From Paenibacillus nasutitermitis (lineage in GTDB: Bacteria > Bacillota > Bacilli > Paenibacillales > Paenibacillaceae), in contig NZ_BMHP01000002.1 of assembly GCF_014641075.1 (NCBI RefSeq), positions 434,001-498,000 on the forward strand: a stretch of DNA of 64,000 bases, in the 5' to 3' direction. The position numbers were made by a program, and so were the translations under genes. Of this stretch, positions 50,053-59,923 are shown piece by piece (the stretch's first letter is position 1; every line of letters begins with the position of its first letter). The notes below the pieces were generated by a model. That model had not been told where the DNA came from. It worked only from the letters and a program-made list of their open reading frames with translations, and searched no databases.

Positions 50053-51114
50053 TTAGTTAAAGTGAATTTCTTCGCCTTTTGCGGCTGACTCATAAATGCC
50101 GCACAATATTTTCATCATTTCCAAACCGTCCTCCACCGGGCTCAGCGGTTCGCTTCCCGATTTGACGCAGCTGACAAAATGATCGATTTCCGATTGAAAC
50201 GCCCGTCCGAAATCGAAGCCGCCCGAGTCTACCTGAGGCGTGATATTAAGAATCGTATTGTACTTCTCGGTGACGATACTGATCTCCGGATCGATCTCCA
50301 GCCCGCCTTTCGTACCGAACAGCTTGACCGCGCCTTCGTCCTTCTTGGCATGCAGCGTAAAGCTGACATCAACAAGGAGCGAAGCTCCATTCTCGAAGCG
50401 AATCAGCGCATTGGTCATATCTTCGACAGTATTGAGCTTGGCATTGTAATCCGCAGCTCTGTAAAATGACAAATTCTCGATATTCGAACGATTCCCAAGC
50501 TTATGGTACGTATTCCCGCTGACCGATTTCACTTTCGGACGGCCCATCATATACCAGCACAGATCGATAACATGGACACCAATATCAATCAATGGCCCTC
50601 CGCCCGAACGCTCAACATCGGAAAACCAGCCGCCCGGGTTACCCAATCGGCGAATGCTGGACGCTTTTGCAAAATAAATATCCCCGATATCCCCGTTCTC
50701 AACAAACTTGCGCAGCATCTGTGCGTTTGGATCGTATCGGCGGACAAATCCCACCTGAAGAATTTTACCGGATGAGCGTACGACTTCCTGCAGATCCAAC
50801 GCTTCTTCCACCGAGCGGCACAACGGTTTCTCTACCAAGACATGCTTGCCGGCCTTGATAGCGGCCTTGCTGATCTCGGCATGAGTATTGTTCCATGTGC
50901 ACACGCTTACTGCAACGATATCGGGATTAGCCAATAGTTCGTTGTAGTCGGTATAGACATGGGTAGCGCCATATTTCTTTGCGGCTTTTGCCGCTCTTTC
51001 CTCATTCAAATCACAAATGGCGTAAATTTCCGCTTCGTTATTGCCCTTGTAAGAATTAAGATGCGCTTCGGATATGGAACCTGCACCGATAACGCCAATT
51101 TTCAATGTACTCAT
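50053..51114 (-). CDS. Gfo/Idh/MocA-family oxidoreductase
   Basis: This 353-residue NAD(P)-dependent sugar dehydrogenase has a Rossmann domain with GVIGAGSISEAHLNSY, the EKPLCRS motif whose Lys is catalytic, and DIGVHVIDLCWYMMG, where D and H complete the active site. It probably oxidises an inositol or sugar derivative handled by the two downstream isomerases. ATG 51114 has GAGGAG 11 nt upstream. It is the first gene of its operon and divergent from an AraC regulator. Confidence 0.94.
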   Translation of the reverse strand: MSTLKIGVIGAGSISEAHLNSYKGNNEAEIYAICDLNEERAAKAAKKYGATHVYTDYNELLANPDIVAVSVCTWNNTHAEISKAAIKAGKHVLVEKPLCRSVEEALDLQEVVRSSGKILQVGFVRRYDPNAQMLRKFVENGDIGDIYFAKASSIRRLGNPGGWFSDVERSGGGPLIDIGVHVIDLCWYMMGRPKVKSVSGNTYHKLGNRSNIENLSFYRAADYNAKLNTVEDMTNALIRFENGASLLVDVSFTLHAKKDEGAVKLFGTKGGLEIDPEISIVTEKYNTILNITPQVDSGGFDFGRAFQSEIDHFVSCVKSGSEPLSPVEDGLEMMKILCGIYESAAKGEEIHFN

Positions 51115-51234
51115 TCTTTTTATTGCTCCTCTCTACTATTTAAGCATATGTCTGTATTATAATAGCTGGAGGCAGTAAAACCATGTAGAGTATTGCCGTT
51201 GTTTTGTATTATTGTGCGATTCGAGGTGAAATGA

Positions 51235-52119
51235 TTGGAAAAGCTGCTTTCTCACCGTGAACCCATGGATATGCCGGATCCTTATTTCCCCATCAAGATC
51301 CATCGGACGCAAATCAACGAAATCGGTTCGACGGCATTTAGGCATCATTGGCATGAAGAAATTGAATTTCTTATTTTTGTCCAGGGCGAAGCGATGATCG
51401 AATGCAATTCTGAGCGGTTATATGTGGGAGCCGGCGATCTGGTTGTCGTGAACAGCACGGATCTCCATCACGGAATTTGTTTATCTGATAATTTGTTTTA
51501 TTTTGCGCTTATCGCGGATACGTCACTTCTTCACAGCCATTCTGTCGACGCTGTGGAAATGAAATATATTACCCCGATTACGCAGAAAAAACTATCGTTC
51601 CAGAACAAAATCTCCAACGACCACGAAGTCAACAGCTGCCTGACTTCCCTGATTGAGGAATTCGAAAGCCGCGAGTTCGGTTATGAATTGGCGGTCAAAT
51701 CCTATTTGTACCGGCTTTTGACGATCCTTCTTCGCAAATACATTGCACGCCTGCTGAAGCCGAACGAATATCAAATGAGAATTAAGAATCTGGAAAGGTT
51801 CGATCCGATCTATCAATATATTGAAGAGAATTACCAGTCAAAGATCATGGTGGACGAGCTAGCGAAGCAGGTTAACATGAGCCGCTTCCACTTTAGCAGA
51901 CTATTTAAGGAGCTGACGAATAAGACGGTCTCCGATTATGTAAATTTCGTGCGGATCAACAAATCCGAATTCCTGCTGCGCAATACATCCATGAGCATCT
52001 CTGAAATTGCGCTGGCCACAGGTTTCAACGATATCTATTATTTCAGCCGCCTGTTCAAATCCTACAAGAAGGTCGCTCCGTCCAAAATCAGAAGAAACCC
52101 GGATGGGCTGTACGCATAA
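51235..52119 (+). CDS. AraC-family transcriptional regulator
   Basis: This 294-residue regulator has an N-terminal cupin sensor (about 20-150, FRHHWHEEIEFLIFVQGEA and LHHGICL in part) and an AraC double helix-turn-helix (about 195-290) containing VNMSRFHFSRLFKELTNK and ATGFNDIYYFSRLFK. The start appears to be TTG 51235, with GAGGTGAA 8 nt upstream; the nearer ATG is out of frame. It is divergent from the Gfo/Idh-isomerase operon and is its likely activator. It converges on the 12-kb glycan locus. Confidence 0.92.
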   Translation: MEKLLSHREPMDMPDPYFPIKIHRTQINEIGSTAFRHHWHEEIEFLIFVQGEAMIECNSERLYVGAGDLVVVNSTDLHHGICLSDNLFYFALIADTSLLHSHSVDAVEMKYITPITQKKLSFQNKISNDHEVNSCLTSLIEEFESREFGYELAVKSYLYRLLTILLRKYIARLLKPNEYQMRIKNLERFDPIYQYIEENYQSKIMVDELAKQVNMSRFHFSRLFKELTNKTVSDYVNFVRINKSEFLLRNTSMSISEIALATGFNDIYYFSRLFKSYKKVAPSKIRRNPDGLYA

Positions 52120-52230
52120 GCGCGCTCAGGTCCGTTACATTCAAGAGTGGGGCAATGGGTGCCAAATAGCAGCCACGGGGTCCGTTACGGTCCCATTCGG
52201 GACTGCACCTTTCTTCTACATCCAAAAAAA

Positions 52231-52284
52231 CTTGGCCTGTTGGCTGCAGTTCCCTTAGGAACACGCAGTCTCGACAGGCCAGGT
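52231..52284. terminator. Large bidirectional terminator
   Basis: Outer stem TTGGCCTGT/ACAGGCCAG encloses an inner CTGC..TTCC/GGAA..GCAG hairpin. It is flanked by seven A on the left and TTCTTTTT on the right, so it can end both the AraC gene and the glycan operon. Confidence 0.85.
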
Positions 52285-52290
52285 TCTTTT

Positions 52291-55200
52291 TCATTTTGGG
52301 AAGCGGCCGTCCTGCGACCAGCTTATTATTAAATCCTGCGCATCCGCTGTCAGCTTTGTTTTTGCTTGCTGACTTGCATGTTTGTCATCTTTCCTAATAT
52401 GCTCGATGAAATCGTTCAATTGCTTCACCGCCTGCTTCACGGAGTCTTTGTCGTAGTGATGGCCCGCCTGACGCAGCTTGTTCTGCAGCTGTTTAACGAG
52501 CGGACCTTTCACATCGCCCGACGCGATATAATCGGACAACTCCCGCTGCAGGCCCGGAAGATCAATTGCAGCGCTGCCGAGCTCGCCGTTATCGGGAAGC
52601 TGATACAGCTCCAGCTCATAGACGGCGTACATATTCCACCATGTATAATAAGCCTCGTTGATTTGTATCCTCATCTTCAGCGCGCCGCTGACTGCGGGAA
52701 TATTCGCATAGGTATATTCCATCACGCCATCGTCCTTATTGCTCTTCCAGATGAACGGGACCCTTTGCGCCACGGTCTCCCAGTTTATGCCGTCTTTGGA
52801 TACTTGAACGTCGATATCGGTAATTCCTTGAATGAGACCCGACGAGGTGGCCATGACGATTGTATTAAAGGCTTTCGGCTTATCCCACGACAAGACGATC
52901 TCATGCGGGAGCGGATGCGTGCTCATATATTCCTGCCAGCTTGCATACATGGTCCCGTAGCTGCCATCGATCATCTTCTGCGGGCCATAGGCAATGCCTC
53001 CGTCGCCCGGCCGTACAGCTGAGGCTGTTATACCTGAAGCATCACGTGCAACATTGACTTCCGGTTCATTCTTGTTTCCTTTAAGGAAGTTCAATGTATA
53101 ACGCTTCAAGGTTTCGCCGTCGCTGGCGGTGCTCAGAAGGACGAGCTTGCTTTTGCCAATCGGAATATCGACCTTATACGTTGTGCCGCTGTCCACACGC
53201 TTGGCGCCGATCGCAAGGGTACCCGCTGCATCCGTAAGCGCCGCGGTAATGCTGATCGTGTTGATGCTGCCCGGAACCAGGATTTGATAGTCGGTCACAC
53301 CGCTGTTAAACGAGAACGATGGAATATCGGAGATAGCCAGGCTTTTCAGTGAAGCGTCGTACAGCTTTTGGCCTTCGTACATATGAACTCTGAAGGCATC
53401 GATGGATAAATCCGTATTTCCCAGGTTCTCGACCTTGATGGTATGCTTGCCCGGAGCAAGCCCACGCTTGCTGTAAATCGTGAAATAATCGTGCTGCACT
53501 TTCTCATAGGCATCGAGGATAACCGGTTCCGACCCATCCACAGAGACGGAGAACCTGCCTGCGCCGTCATTCTTCTCGATGACAACATCAACACCGGAGC
53601 CGCTGAATGTATATTCCGCATAATCTCCCGCGACTGAGGTGGAGCTGACGCCGCCCAGGTAGGCGAACTGCCGGTTCCTGGTTGACCAGTTTCCAGAGAA
53701 TCGGATGTCGCCGCTCGTATTGTCCGTCATATAGCTCATCGGCATCTCTTGTCCGTCATACGGACTTACAGGCTGTGGAACTTCGCCTGCCTGCCCGCCG
53801 GAGGCTGCGCGGACCAAATAATCGTGCAGCGTCTTGATGTAAGCCGGATCAAGCGTATACTTGCGCGGGTCAGCTGGGCTAACGGCACTGTCCGCAATCC
53901 GCTTGGCAAGAGCAGGATCGGTTCGCTTCACGATATCAAGCAGCTCGTAATCCTCAAGGCCATCCCGCTGGGCTTCGTACCGGAGCGAGCTTTTCACCGT
54001 CATATTTTTCTTGTCAGGGTATACGATCGTCGAATCACCGATATAACTGCCCACATACCAGGCGTTCCAAGCCCAGTGCAGATGTCCTTGTACGCCATCC
54101 TGGTTCAGATTCCAGAACAGCAGCCTGCCGGTCAAGGTCGGCTGCGTCCAGAACCGGTTCAGCCACGGCGGCTGATTCAAATCACAGGTATAGGCCCACA
54201 GGTCTTTGCCGGCCGCTTGCTCAGCTTTGTACAAGGTTTTTTTCTCATGAAAGGCCGGGGTTAACGGTACCCACACATCCACATAAGGTTTGGTGATATC
54301 ATTCATCAGCACGCCGTTCGGGTCGGCATCCATCGTCTTGAAGTCCGGAACAATTTGCTTGAGTTTGCTTGCGATATAGGTCCAATAATTCCGGTCCTTC
54401 TCGCTCGTGGGCTCATCCCGGATATGCTGATACCAGGTGAAGCTGTCTTCGTTCAACCACCCTTTCGACTTCAAGTGGTCATGAAGCGCCGTCATATAGT
54501 TTTCCAGAAATTTATCCGTTACAGGCAGTGACTCGGGCATCCCCGCATTCCAGGAATCACCCGGCTTCTCCGCAGCAGGCATATAATTTAATGCGTGAAT
54601 CAGGTGCGTGTTCGCGAAGTGATCGACGCCCTGGTCGATAAACGTCTGAACGTACCGGTCGAAGAACGACCAGTCGATGTTCTCGGGAATGCCATCCGTA
54701 AATGCGGAGAGATAAGTTCCTCCGGCCTGCAGCAGCAAATCCGTCCGGATCCAGATCATGTTCTGCCGGTACTCCGTCATTACGCCGGCGAAACGGTCAA
54801 GTAATGCAAACCACTCATCGCTATACATTTCTACGCCATAATAATTCTCACCGGTATCGTAGGTCGGCTCCGGAGAGCCGTCCCACGAAAAACCGTCCCA
54901 AGTAAACCCGTTTGTCATGGCCCATTGATAATTGACGAATCGGGAATCCGACGTTCGCGGAATTTCCGCGCTGCCGACTTCGACGCTGATCGGTACGGTA
55001 TAGTCGCCAATTGTCGTCTTCACGGTTATAATTCCGTCGTAAATGCCGGGTGTCGCACCGGATGGTACATAATTCGTAATCAGGACGGGCTGCGTCGAAT
55101 TGGCGGCTACCTCGGCAGACGGCTCATTGGATAACGGGTCGGGTATTGCCGATGGCGGATAAATGAGATCCCCCACGCGGTCGGGATTAAAGGCATTTGC

Positions 55201-55551
55201 CTTCACCGTATCTATCAGTTCATATTCCGCAAAATGATACCGAAGATTGCTGCTGTCCATTCTGTCCCCGACCGCAGATTCCAGATCGGAAAACTCGACC
55301 CCGGAGATCGTAAATGCCGCCTCGCTTCTCAAAGCGATTTGCGCGCTTTCATATTCGTTCCTTGCTGAAACGACAGAGATGCTACGAGTCGAATTCTGCG
55401 GCAGGATGCTGCCGCGGTAGACCGTTTTGAGCGAATTTTCCACCCATACATCAACCTTTGCGCTGTCCGCGCTAGTATCCACCGGTGCTAACGATACAAG
55501 TACGCTGCCTGCGAGAATCAGGGAGAACCATTTTTTCATCATTTTCCTCAT
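52291..55551 (-). CDS. Exported DUF4091 glycoside-hydrolase-like multidomain protein
   Basis: This 1086-residue secreted protein has a signal peptide (cleavage about 28) and an N-terminal beta-sandwich. A barrel-like DUF4091 region (about 200-560) follows, with IRDEP near 377 and RYEAQRDGLEDYELL near 529. After it come a carbohydrate-binding-like beta domain (about 570-720), a cadherin-like segment, an F5/8 type C-like module (about 800-960, GPQKMIDGSYGTMYASW in part) and a C-terminal helical FIVAR-like region. ATG 55551 follows AAAGGAGAGG. A much longer upstream reading is rejected. A glycan-binding or -cleaving role is inferred. Confidence 0.88.
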   Translation of the reverse strand: MRKMMKKWFSLILAGSVLVSLAPVDTSADSAKVDVWVENSLKTVYRGSILPQNSTRSISVVSARNEYESAQIALRSEAAFTISGVEFSDLESAVGDRMDSSNLRYHFAEYELIDTVKANAFNPDRVGDLIYPPSAIPDPLSNEPSAEVAANSTQPVLITNYVPSGATPGIYDGIITVKTTIGDYTVPISVEVGSAEIPRTSDSRFVNYQWAMTNGFTWDGFSWDGSPEPTYDTGENYYGVEMYSDEWFALLDRFAGVMTEYRQNMIWIRTDLLLQAGGTYLSAFTDGIPENIDWSFFDRYVQTFIDQGVDHFANTHLIHALNYMPAAEKPGDSWNAGMPESLPVTDKFLENYMTALHDHLKSKGWLNEDSFTWYQHIRDEPTSEKDRNYWTYIASKLKQIVPDFKTMDADPNGVLMNDITKPYVDVWVPLTPAFHEKKTLYKAEQAAGKDLWAYTCDLNQPPWLNRFWTQPTLTGRLLFWNLNQDGVQGHLHWAWNAWYVGSYIGDSTIVYPDKKNMTVKSSLRYEAQRDGLEDYELLDIVKRTDPALAKRIADSAVSPADPRKYTLDPAYIKTLHDYLVRAASGGQAGEVPQPVSPYDGQEMPMSYMTDNTSGDIRFSGNWSTRNRQFAYLGGVSSTSVAGDYAEYTFSGSGVDVVIEKNDGAGRFSVSVDGSEPVILDAYEKVQHDYFTIYSKRGLAPGKHTIKVENLGNTDLSIDAFRVHMYEGQKLYDASLKSLAISDIPSFSFNSGVTDYQILVPGSINTISITAALTDAAGTLAIGAKRVDSGTTYKVDIPIGKSKLVLLSTASDGETLKRYTLNFLKGNKNEPEVNVARDASGITASAVRPGDGGIAYGPQKMIDGSYGTMYASWQEYMSTHPLPHEIVLSWDKPKAFNTIVMATSSGLIQGITDIDVQVSKDGINWETVAQRVPFIWKSNKDDGVMEYTYANIPAVSGALKMRIQINEAYYTWWNMYAVYELELYQLPDNGELGSAAIDLPGLQRELSDYIASGDVKGPLVKQLQNKLRQAGHHYDKDSVKQAVKQLNDFIEHIRKDDKHASQQAKTKLTADAQDLIISWSQDGRFPK

Positions 55552-55586
55552 TTCATTCCTCTCCTTTGGAATCAACCCCATATTTG

Positions 55587-56576
55587 CTATTCCACCAGTC
55601 CCGTTCTTTCCACACTCTCCACAAAGTAGCGCTGAGCAAATAAATAGATAAGCAGCGGCGGCAATATCGTCAGGAAGCTTGCCGCCATCTTGATCGGCTC
55701 GGCCATATAAGCCGGCAGCTCTGCGGTCAGCATCAAGTTGTCGAGCTCCTGACCGAGTCTGGACATCTGCATCGCGAGCGGCACATCTTCCGCTCCTCCC
55801 AGGTACATGCGGGGCATATAAGTGTCGTTCCATGTCCAAACGAAGGAAAACAGGAAAACGACGATGATTGCCGGTCTCGCCAGCGGGAACATAACCTTCA
55901 AATAAAACCGGATTGCACTTGCGCCGTCGATTCTGGCCGCTTCCTCCAGTTCCCTCGGCTGCGTCATGAAAAACTGCCGGTAAATGATTACGAACAGCGA
56001 GCCCTTCACTCCGAACCCGAACAAGGCGGGAATGACAAGTGAAACAAGCGAATTGTCCAGCCCGAGCGCTCGGTATGCAATGATCGACGGTAGGACGACC
56101 ACTTGAGGCGGAATGATAAAGGCAACGAGCAGCAGGAAAAAGGCGATCCGTTTGAACGGAAACTCAAGGCGGGCGAAAGCATATCCGGCAAAACCGCAAG
56201 ATACGCAATGAAAGACGGCAACAAGCAGAGCAACGACGATGCTGATGACAACCGATTGTTCATAGTGCAGTACCTCCCACGCGTCAGCCAGATGCCCGAA
56301 ATACAGAGCTGACGGAATCCATGTTACCGTCGGATCGATTAGATCTTTGCCGCTCATCACCATCTTGACGATCATCCTCAGAACCGGCTGAATGTAAATA
56401 TACGACGTCGATAGAAAGATCGCATACAGGAACAATTTGAATACGAGTCCGTTGTTGATTTCCCTGCCCAGCAGCAGATACCGTACACGGTTGGCCGATT
56501 TCGCGATGCCCTGCTTGAGTCCGGGTCCCCGTTTAAGTGCCCATTTGTTTTTGACGGTGTTCTGTTTCGTTGACAA
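55587..56576 (-). CDS. Carbohydrate ABC permease, second pair (MalG-like)
   Basis: This 329-residue permease has six predicted TM segments after a basic N-terminal tail. Its EAA loop reads LEEAARIDGASAIRFYLKVMFPLARP. The start is TTG 56576 with GGGAGGG 6 nt upstream. It lies 13 nt after its MalF-type partner and 35 nt before the DUF4091 gene. It has a second MalG-type paralogue in the same operon. Confidence 0.93.
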   Translation of the reverse strand: MSTKQNTVKNKWALKRGPGLKQGIAKSANRVRYLLLGREINNGLVFKLFLYAIFLSTSYIYIQPVLRMIVKMVMSGKDLIDPTVTWIPSALYFGHLADAWEVLHYEQSVVISIVVALLVAVFHCVSCGFAGYAFARLEFPFKRIAFFLLLVAFIIPPQVVVLPSIIAYRALGLDNSLVSLVIPALFGFGVKGSLFVIIYRQFFMTQPRELEEAARIDGASAIRFYLKVMFPLARPAIIVVFLFSFVWTWNDTYMPRMYLGGAEDVPLAMQMSRLGQELDNLMLTAELPAYMAEPIKMAASFLTILPPLLIYLFAQRYFVESVERTGLVE

Positions 56577-56589
56577 TAGGAGCCCTCCC

Positions 56590-57462
56590 TTATCGCCTTG
56601 CTCCGGTACGGTTTCGGCTTAACTTGATGTAGAAGAGCACGACAATGGACAAGAATACGATAATGATCATAAAATAAATCCAGACCAAGGCGCTGTTATA
56701 GCCATAGGCCCCCTGTCCGCTGCCAATCAGATCCATGATCGGGTTGAAGGGATACGTAAACAGGTCGACGACCGTATAGATCAGATTCAGCAAGATAAAG
56801 GGTGCCATCGCCGGCAGCGTGATCTTCCAAAACACTTCCCATGGAGATGCGCCATCTATTCGCGCGGATTCATAAGCGGATGCGGATATCGTCTGCCTGC
56901 CGCCCAAAAAAATGATGATTTGTACGCCCGAGAACCATAATACGAGGACAAAACGGTTCAATACCTGCTTGATCGGAGTCGTCCATGAGCTGTCGCCGAG
57001 AAACGTATCCAGGTAATTGGCCAGTTCATACCGTTCGAGAAATCCGAGACTGCCTTCGCCTTGATTCACAAATTCTGTAAGCACATAGCCCGTCGAGAAT
57101 ATAACAGGCAGGAAGAAGATCGCGCGAAACAGCATTCTTCCGCGCAGCTTCTGATTAAGCAAAATGGCCATAAGCAAGGAAAACACGATAATGACCGGGA
57201 TCATAATAATGGCTTCCTGGAAGAACGGAATAATAATGTCATACAGCGCCGAGCTTTCGAACAGAATCGATTTGAAATATTGGAGGCCGACATAATCGTA
57301 TTTCATCTGCTTCGGGAGCACTTTCACATTGTGGAAGCTCATATATAGCGAGAAAAGGAGCGGGAAAGCCAGGAAAGCCAGAAATCCCAGCAGCCAGGGA
57401 AGCATAAACAGCGAGCCTTCCAGATTGCGCAGCGTTTTACCGCTTACGATCCGTTTCTTCAT
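56590..57462 (-). CDS. Carbohydrate ABC permease, second pair (MalF-like)
   Basis: This 290-residue permease has six predicted TM segments and the EAA loop YESARIDGASPWEVFWKITLPAMAP. ATG 57462 overlaps the end of the DUF5696 gene by nothing more than the ribosome site (5-nt gap), with GGGAGG upstream; a longer reading from 57564 lies inside that gene and is rejected. It pairs with the MalG-like permease downstream. No ATPase gene is present. Confidence 0.92.
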   Translation of the reverse strand: MKKRIVSGKTLRNLEGSLFMLPWLLGFLAFLAFPLLFSLYMSFHNVKVLPKQMKYDYVGLQYFKSILFESSALYDIIIPFFQEAIIMIPVIIVFSLLMAILLNQKLRGRMLFRAIFFLPVIFSTGYVLTEFVNQGEGSLGFLERYELANYLDTFLGDSSWTTPIKQVLNRFVLVLWFSGVQIIIFLGGRQTISASAYESARIDGASPWEVFWKITLPAMAPFILLNLIYTVVDLFTYPFNPIMDLIGSGQGAYGYNSALVWIYFMIIIVFLSIVVLFYIKLSRNRTGARR

Positions 57463-57466
57463 CGTT

Positions 57467-59923
57467 CTATCCGCCTCCCGCCGCAGTGAAATCGTTCGCT
57501 TTAACCGAAACGCCATCGCCCGAATACGGAGTATCGTTGTAATTGACGATGATGCGCCTTCCATTCGAGTATGCCGTTTCGTATACGCCTTCCGTCAGCA
57601 TCCGATGATTGACAATAAACTGGTCGCGAACGCCGCCAAGCGCTTCGTTGTAGCGTTGATACAGCGAAACCATCTCTTCCGTCCAGTCCTTGTAGTTTGT
57701 GCTGTAGAAGATGTTGAGCGATCTCGACTTCATCAGCTCCTGGGAAGGCGCGTAGGTGATCAGGAAGGACGGCTCCGCCCCGTATTCGATCCCCTTCAAA
57801 TAGCTTTGCACGTAATTTCCGCTCAGGTTGGCATAATCATGGGAATAGGATACGAGTCCATGAAGGGCGATTTGCGCAAACGGCACGATCCGGTCGACAA
57901 ACATATCATACGAATAATCGCTGTAAACACCGTCCAGATGGCCGGCATAGCGTGCCGAATAGAAGTTTGCCTGCGTTACCGTGACACTCCCGAGCATCTC
58001 TTTTGTTTGCTGCATGACTTTTTCTTGAACTTGCCGCGTATCCAGCCGCTTGTAGGGTTTATTCTCGTTATAGTCCGAGTTGATGAACGAGCCAACCGCA
58101 TCTCCATACAGAAAGCCGTTCACCTCCAGCTTCTTGGCATCCTTCAGATCTTCTCCGATCACATCCGCCATGAACCTGGGACTGACCAATGTGACGTTCA
58201 TCACCTTATTTTTGAATTCGATGACTGCGGAGCTGAGATCTCTCAAACCGTCCCTGCTTTTTCGAAAACCGTCTCTGCCAGTGTTATTGAATGAGTAGGA
58301 CCTCGCATCCAGAAAGACGGGAAACCCTTTGGAATGGGCATAATCGACGAATGTTTTCATCCCGCCGTTGCCGCCCAGCCCTCCTGCAATGGGGAAATGG
58401 CCGCCATATTTGCTGTAGCCGCCTTTTTGCCAGCCCATGTAGGCGATCGACATATCCTCTACCCCAAGGCTGCTCAGTTCCTGCACGATCTCCTTGGCTT
58501 GATCGGTTGTCGTTAGCGGCAGATAAGAATCCCAGAGAAACCCTTTCTCCGTATCCGCGCCAAGCAGATTGAGATGCAGCGGCACCTTCTTCTTATCCTC
58601 CTTCAACGGTACGACGCCAGCCTCATCGGTCAAGTAGGTCCGGTAGCGCGCGGCCATATCGACATAGCCGGGATCGCCCCCGCTCAGAAAATAATACCGC
58701 GTTGCCCGATCTCCTCCGGTCAGGTCTTGATTGTAGGTAAAAAAACCATCATCCCTCCGTGTATCCGTCGGCTGAAAAAACTTGAACCGAAAATAATGCT
58801 CCGCCGTCACCCAATTGTATTGGCTGAACGACTTGGATGGAACGGCAAAAACACTGGCGTACTCCATTCCTTCCTGAATGATGCCAAGAACGGCCTGTTT
58901 GCCTGATTTGATGCCGAATATCGGCATTTTCACCGGCTGCCGGTTGGAAAAGCCCGTATTATAGCTGTAGGCCCAATCATCGCCATAGACCCGTTCGTTA
59001 TAAAAATTAATCAGATCGGGCTGATCTTTTTTGAAGTCGATCAGTGCGCCTGGACCATCAGGGATGAGCAGAAATCCATCCTCGCGGTCCGATGTCGCCG
59101 CTCCGAGGAAAGGAAACAGCCGGATGGAGACAAGCCGTGCTTTCAGATCCTTCTTCTTCTCCTGTTCTTCTTTGGTATATGCCTTTTCGTCGACGAGCCC
59201 CTCTGATACAATCCGCGTCTCCACGTAATCGTCCTTTAACCGGACCTGTACAGGGATGACAAACCCAAGCTCGGGAAGCTCGTAAACAATACGGAAGCCG
59301 TCCTCCGTCATGTCGAAGGAAGCCACCTTGCCGCTTTGCGCGATAAAGTTCGACTCTTTATCGAGATCCTTGCGGACATTGAATTCGACGTAACGGAACA
59401 TGAAAGGCGATTGCAGATGCAGCTTCCAGGCATCTGTATTTTGCTTGTCATCCCATCCGTCCGGGTCCGGGAACGACCGCCATATTTGTCCCGTTTTCTT
59501 ATCGGTGACGATAAAGTGGCCGGACCGCGAGTCGGCCTTCAGTCGCAAGCGGCCATTTTCCGCTGCGTCTTGGAACATCCCGTCTTCGGGCAGCGGTGAT
59601 TTCGCTCCGCCTTTGGATACGGCCTGCTCCGGCGAATCTGTAGTCTGCTCCTGTGACACTGCGGTCTGCTCCGCAGTCGCAACGGCTTGCTTCTGCGGCG
59701 CAGCGGCAGCCGCTTCGCCGTCAGCGTCCGGCTTGCGTTCCCCGGCCTGTGCCTGCGGCTTGACGCCGCCTTTACCGGGAGCTGCCTTTTCCCCCGCTGC
59801 CTCGTCCTGCACCGCAGTTCCTGTCGATGGAGCGGCCACAGCCAGCAGGACGGCGGAAGTGAACACAACGACGGCCAACAATCCGAGCGCCATCCATCGG
59901 TTTGCACGCAACCCCTTCATCAC
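57467..59923 (-). CDS. Exported DUF5696 protein
   Basis: This 818-residue protein has an N-terminal signal-anchor (about 10-30) and a 75-residue Ala/Gln/Lys/Pro-rich linker. The large DUF5696 region contains GHFIVTDKKTGQIWRSFPDPDG, LLIPDGPGALIDF and LDARSYSFNN-like barrel segments, suggesting a glycoside-hydrolase-like (beta/alpha) barrel at about 450-700. Such proteins accompany sugar ABC systems in Paenibacillus, and no activity is known to me. The start is GTG 59923 or ATG 59920, behind AGGAGGTGACAAT. Its start overlaps the stop of the NHL gene, so translation is coupled. Confidence 0.88.
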   Translation of the reverse strand: MMKGLRANRWMALGLLAVVVFTSAVLLAVAAPSTGTAVQDEAAGEKAAPGKGGVKPQAQAGERKPDADGEAAAAAPQKQAVATAEQTAVSQEQTTDSPEQAVSKGGAKSPLPEDGMFQDAAENGRLRLKADSRSGHFIVTDKKTGQIWRSFPDPDGWDDKQNTDAWKLHLQSPFMFRYVEFNVRKDLDKESNFIAQSGKVASFDMTEDGFRIVYELPELGFVIPVQVRLKDDYVETRIVSEGLVDEKAYTKEEQEKKKDLKARLVSIRLFPFLGAATSDREDGFLLIPDGPGALIDFKKDQPDLINFYNERVYGDDWAYSYNTGFSNRQPVKMPIFGIKSGKQAVLGIIQEGMEYASVFAVPSKSFSQYNWVTAEHYFRFKFFQPTDTRRDDGFFTYNQDLTGGDRATRYYFLSGGDPGYVDMAARYRTYLTDEAGVVPLKEDKKKVPLHLNLLGADTEKGFLWDSYLPLTTTDQAKEIVQELSSLGVEDMSIAYMGWQKGGYSKYGGHFPIAGGLGGNGGMKTFVDYAHSKGFPVFLDARSYSFNNTGRDGFRKSRDGLRDLSSAVIEFKNKVMNVTLVSPRFMADVIGEDLKDAKKLEVNGFLYGDAVGSFINSDYNENKPYKRLDTRQVQEKVMQQTKEMLGSVTVTQANFYSARYAGHLDGVYSDYSYDMFVDRIVPFAQIALHGLVSYSHDYANLSGNYVQSYLKGIEYGAEPSFLITYAPSQELMKSRSLNIFYSTNYKDWTEEMVSLYQRYNEALGGVRDQFIVNHRMLTEGVYETAYSNGRRIIVNYNDTPYSGDGVSVKANDFTAAGGG

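Noticed and set aside
55552..55839. 96-codon upstream extension of the DUF4091 protein
   Set aside because: The extension lies over the permease gene at 55587-56576 in another frame, lacks a signal peptide at its start and has no ribosome site. ATG 55551 has both.
57329..58294. 321-codon plus-strand frame opposite the DUF5696 gene
   Set aside because: It is a shadow frame across the end of one gene and the start of another, with no ribosome site or recognisable domain.
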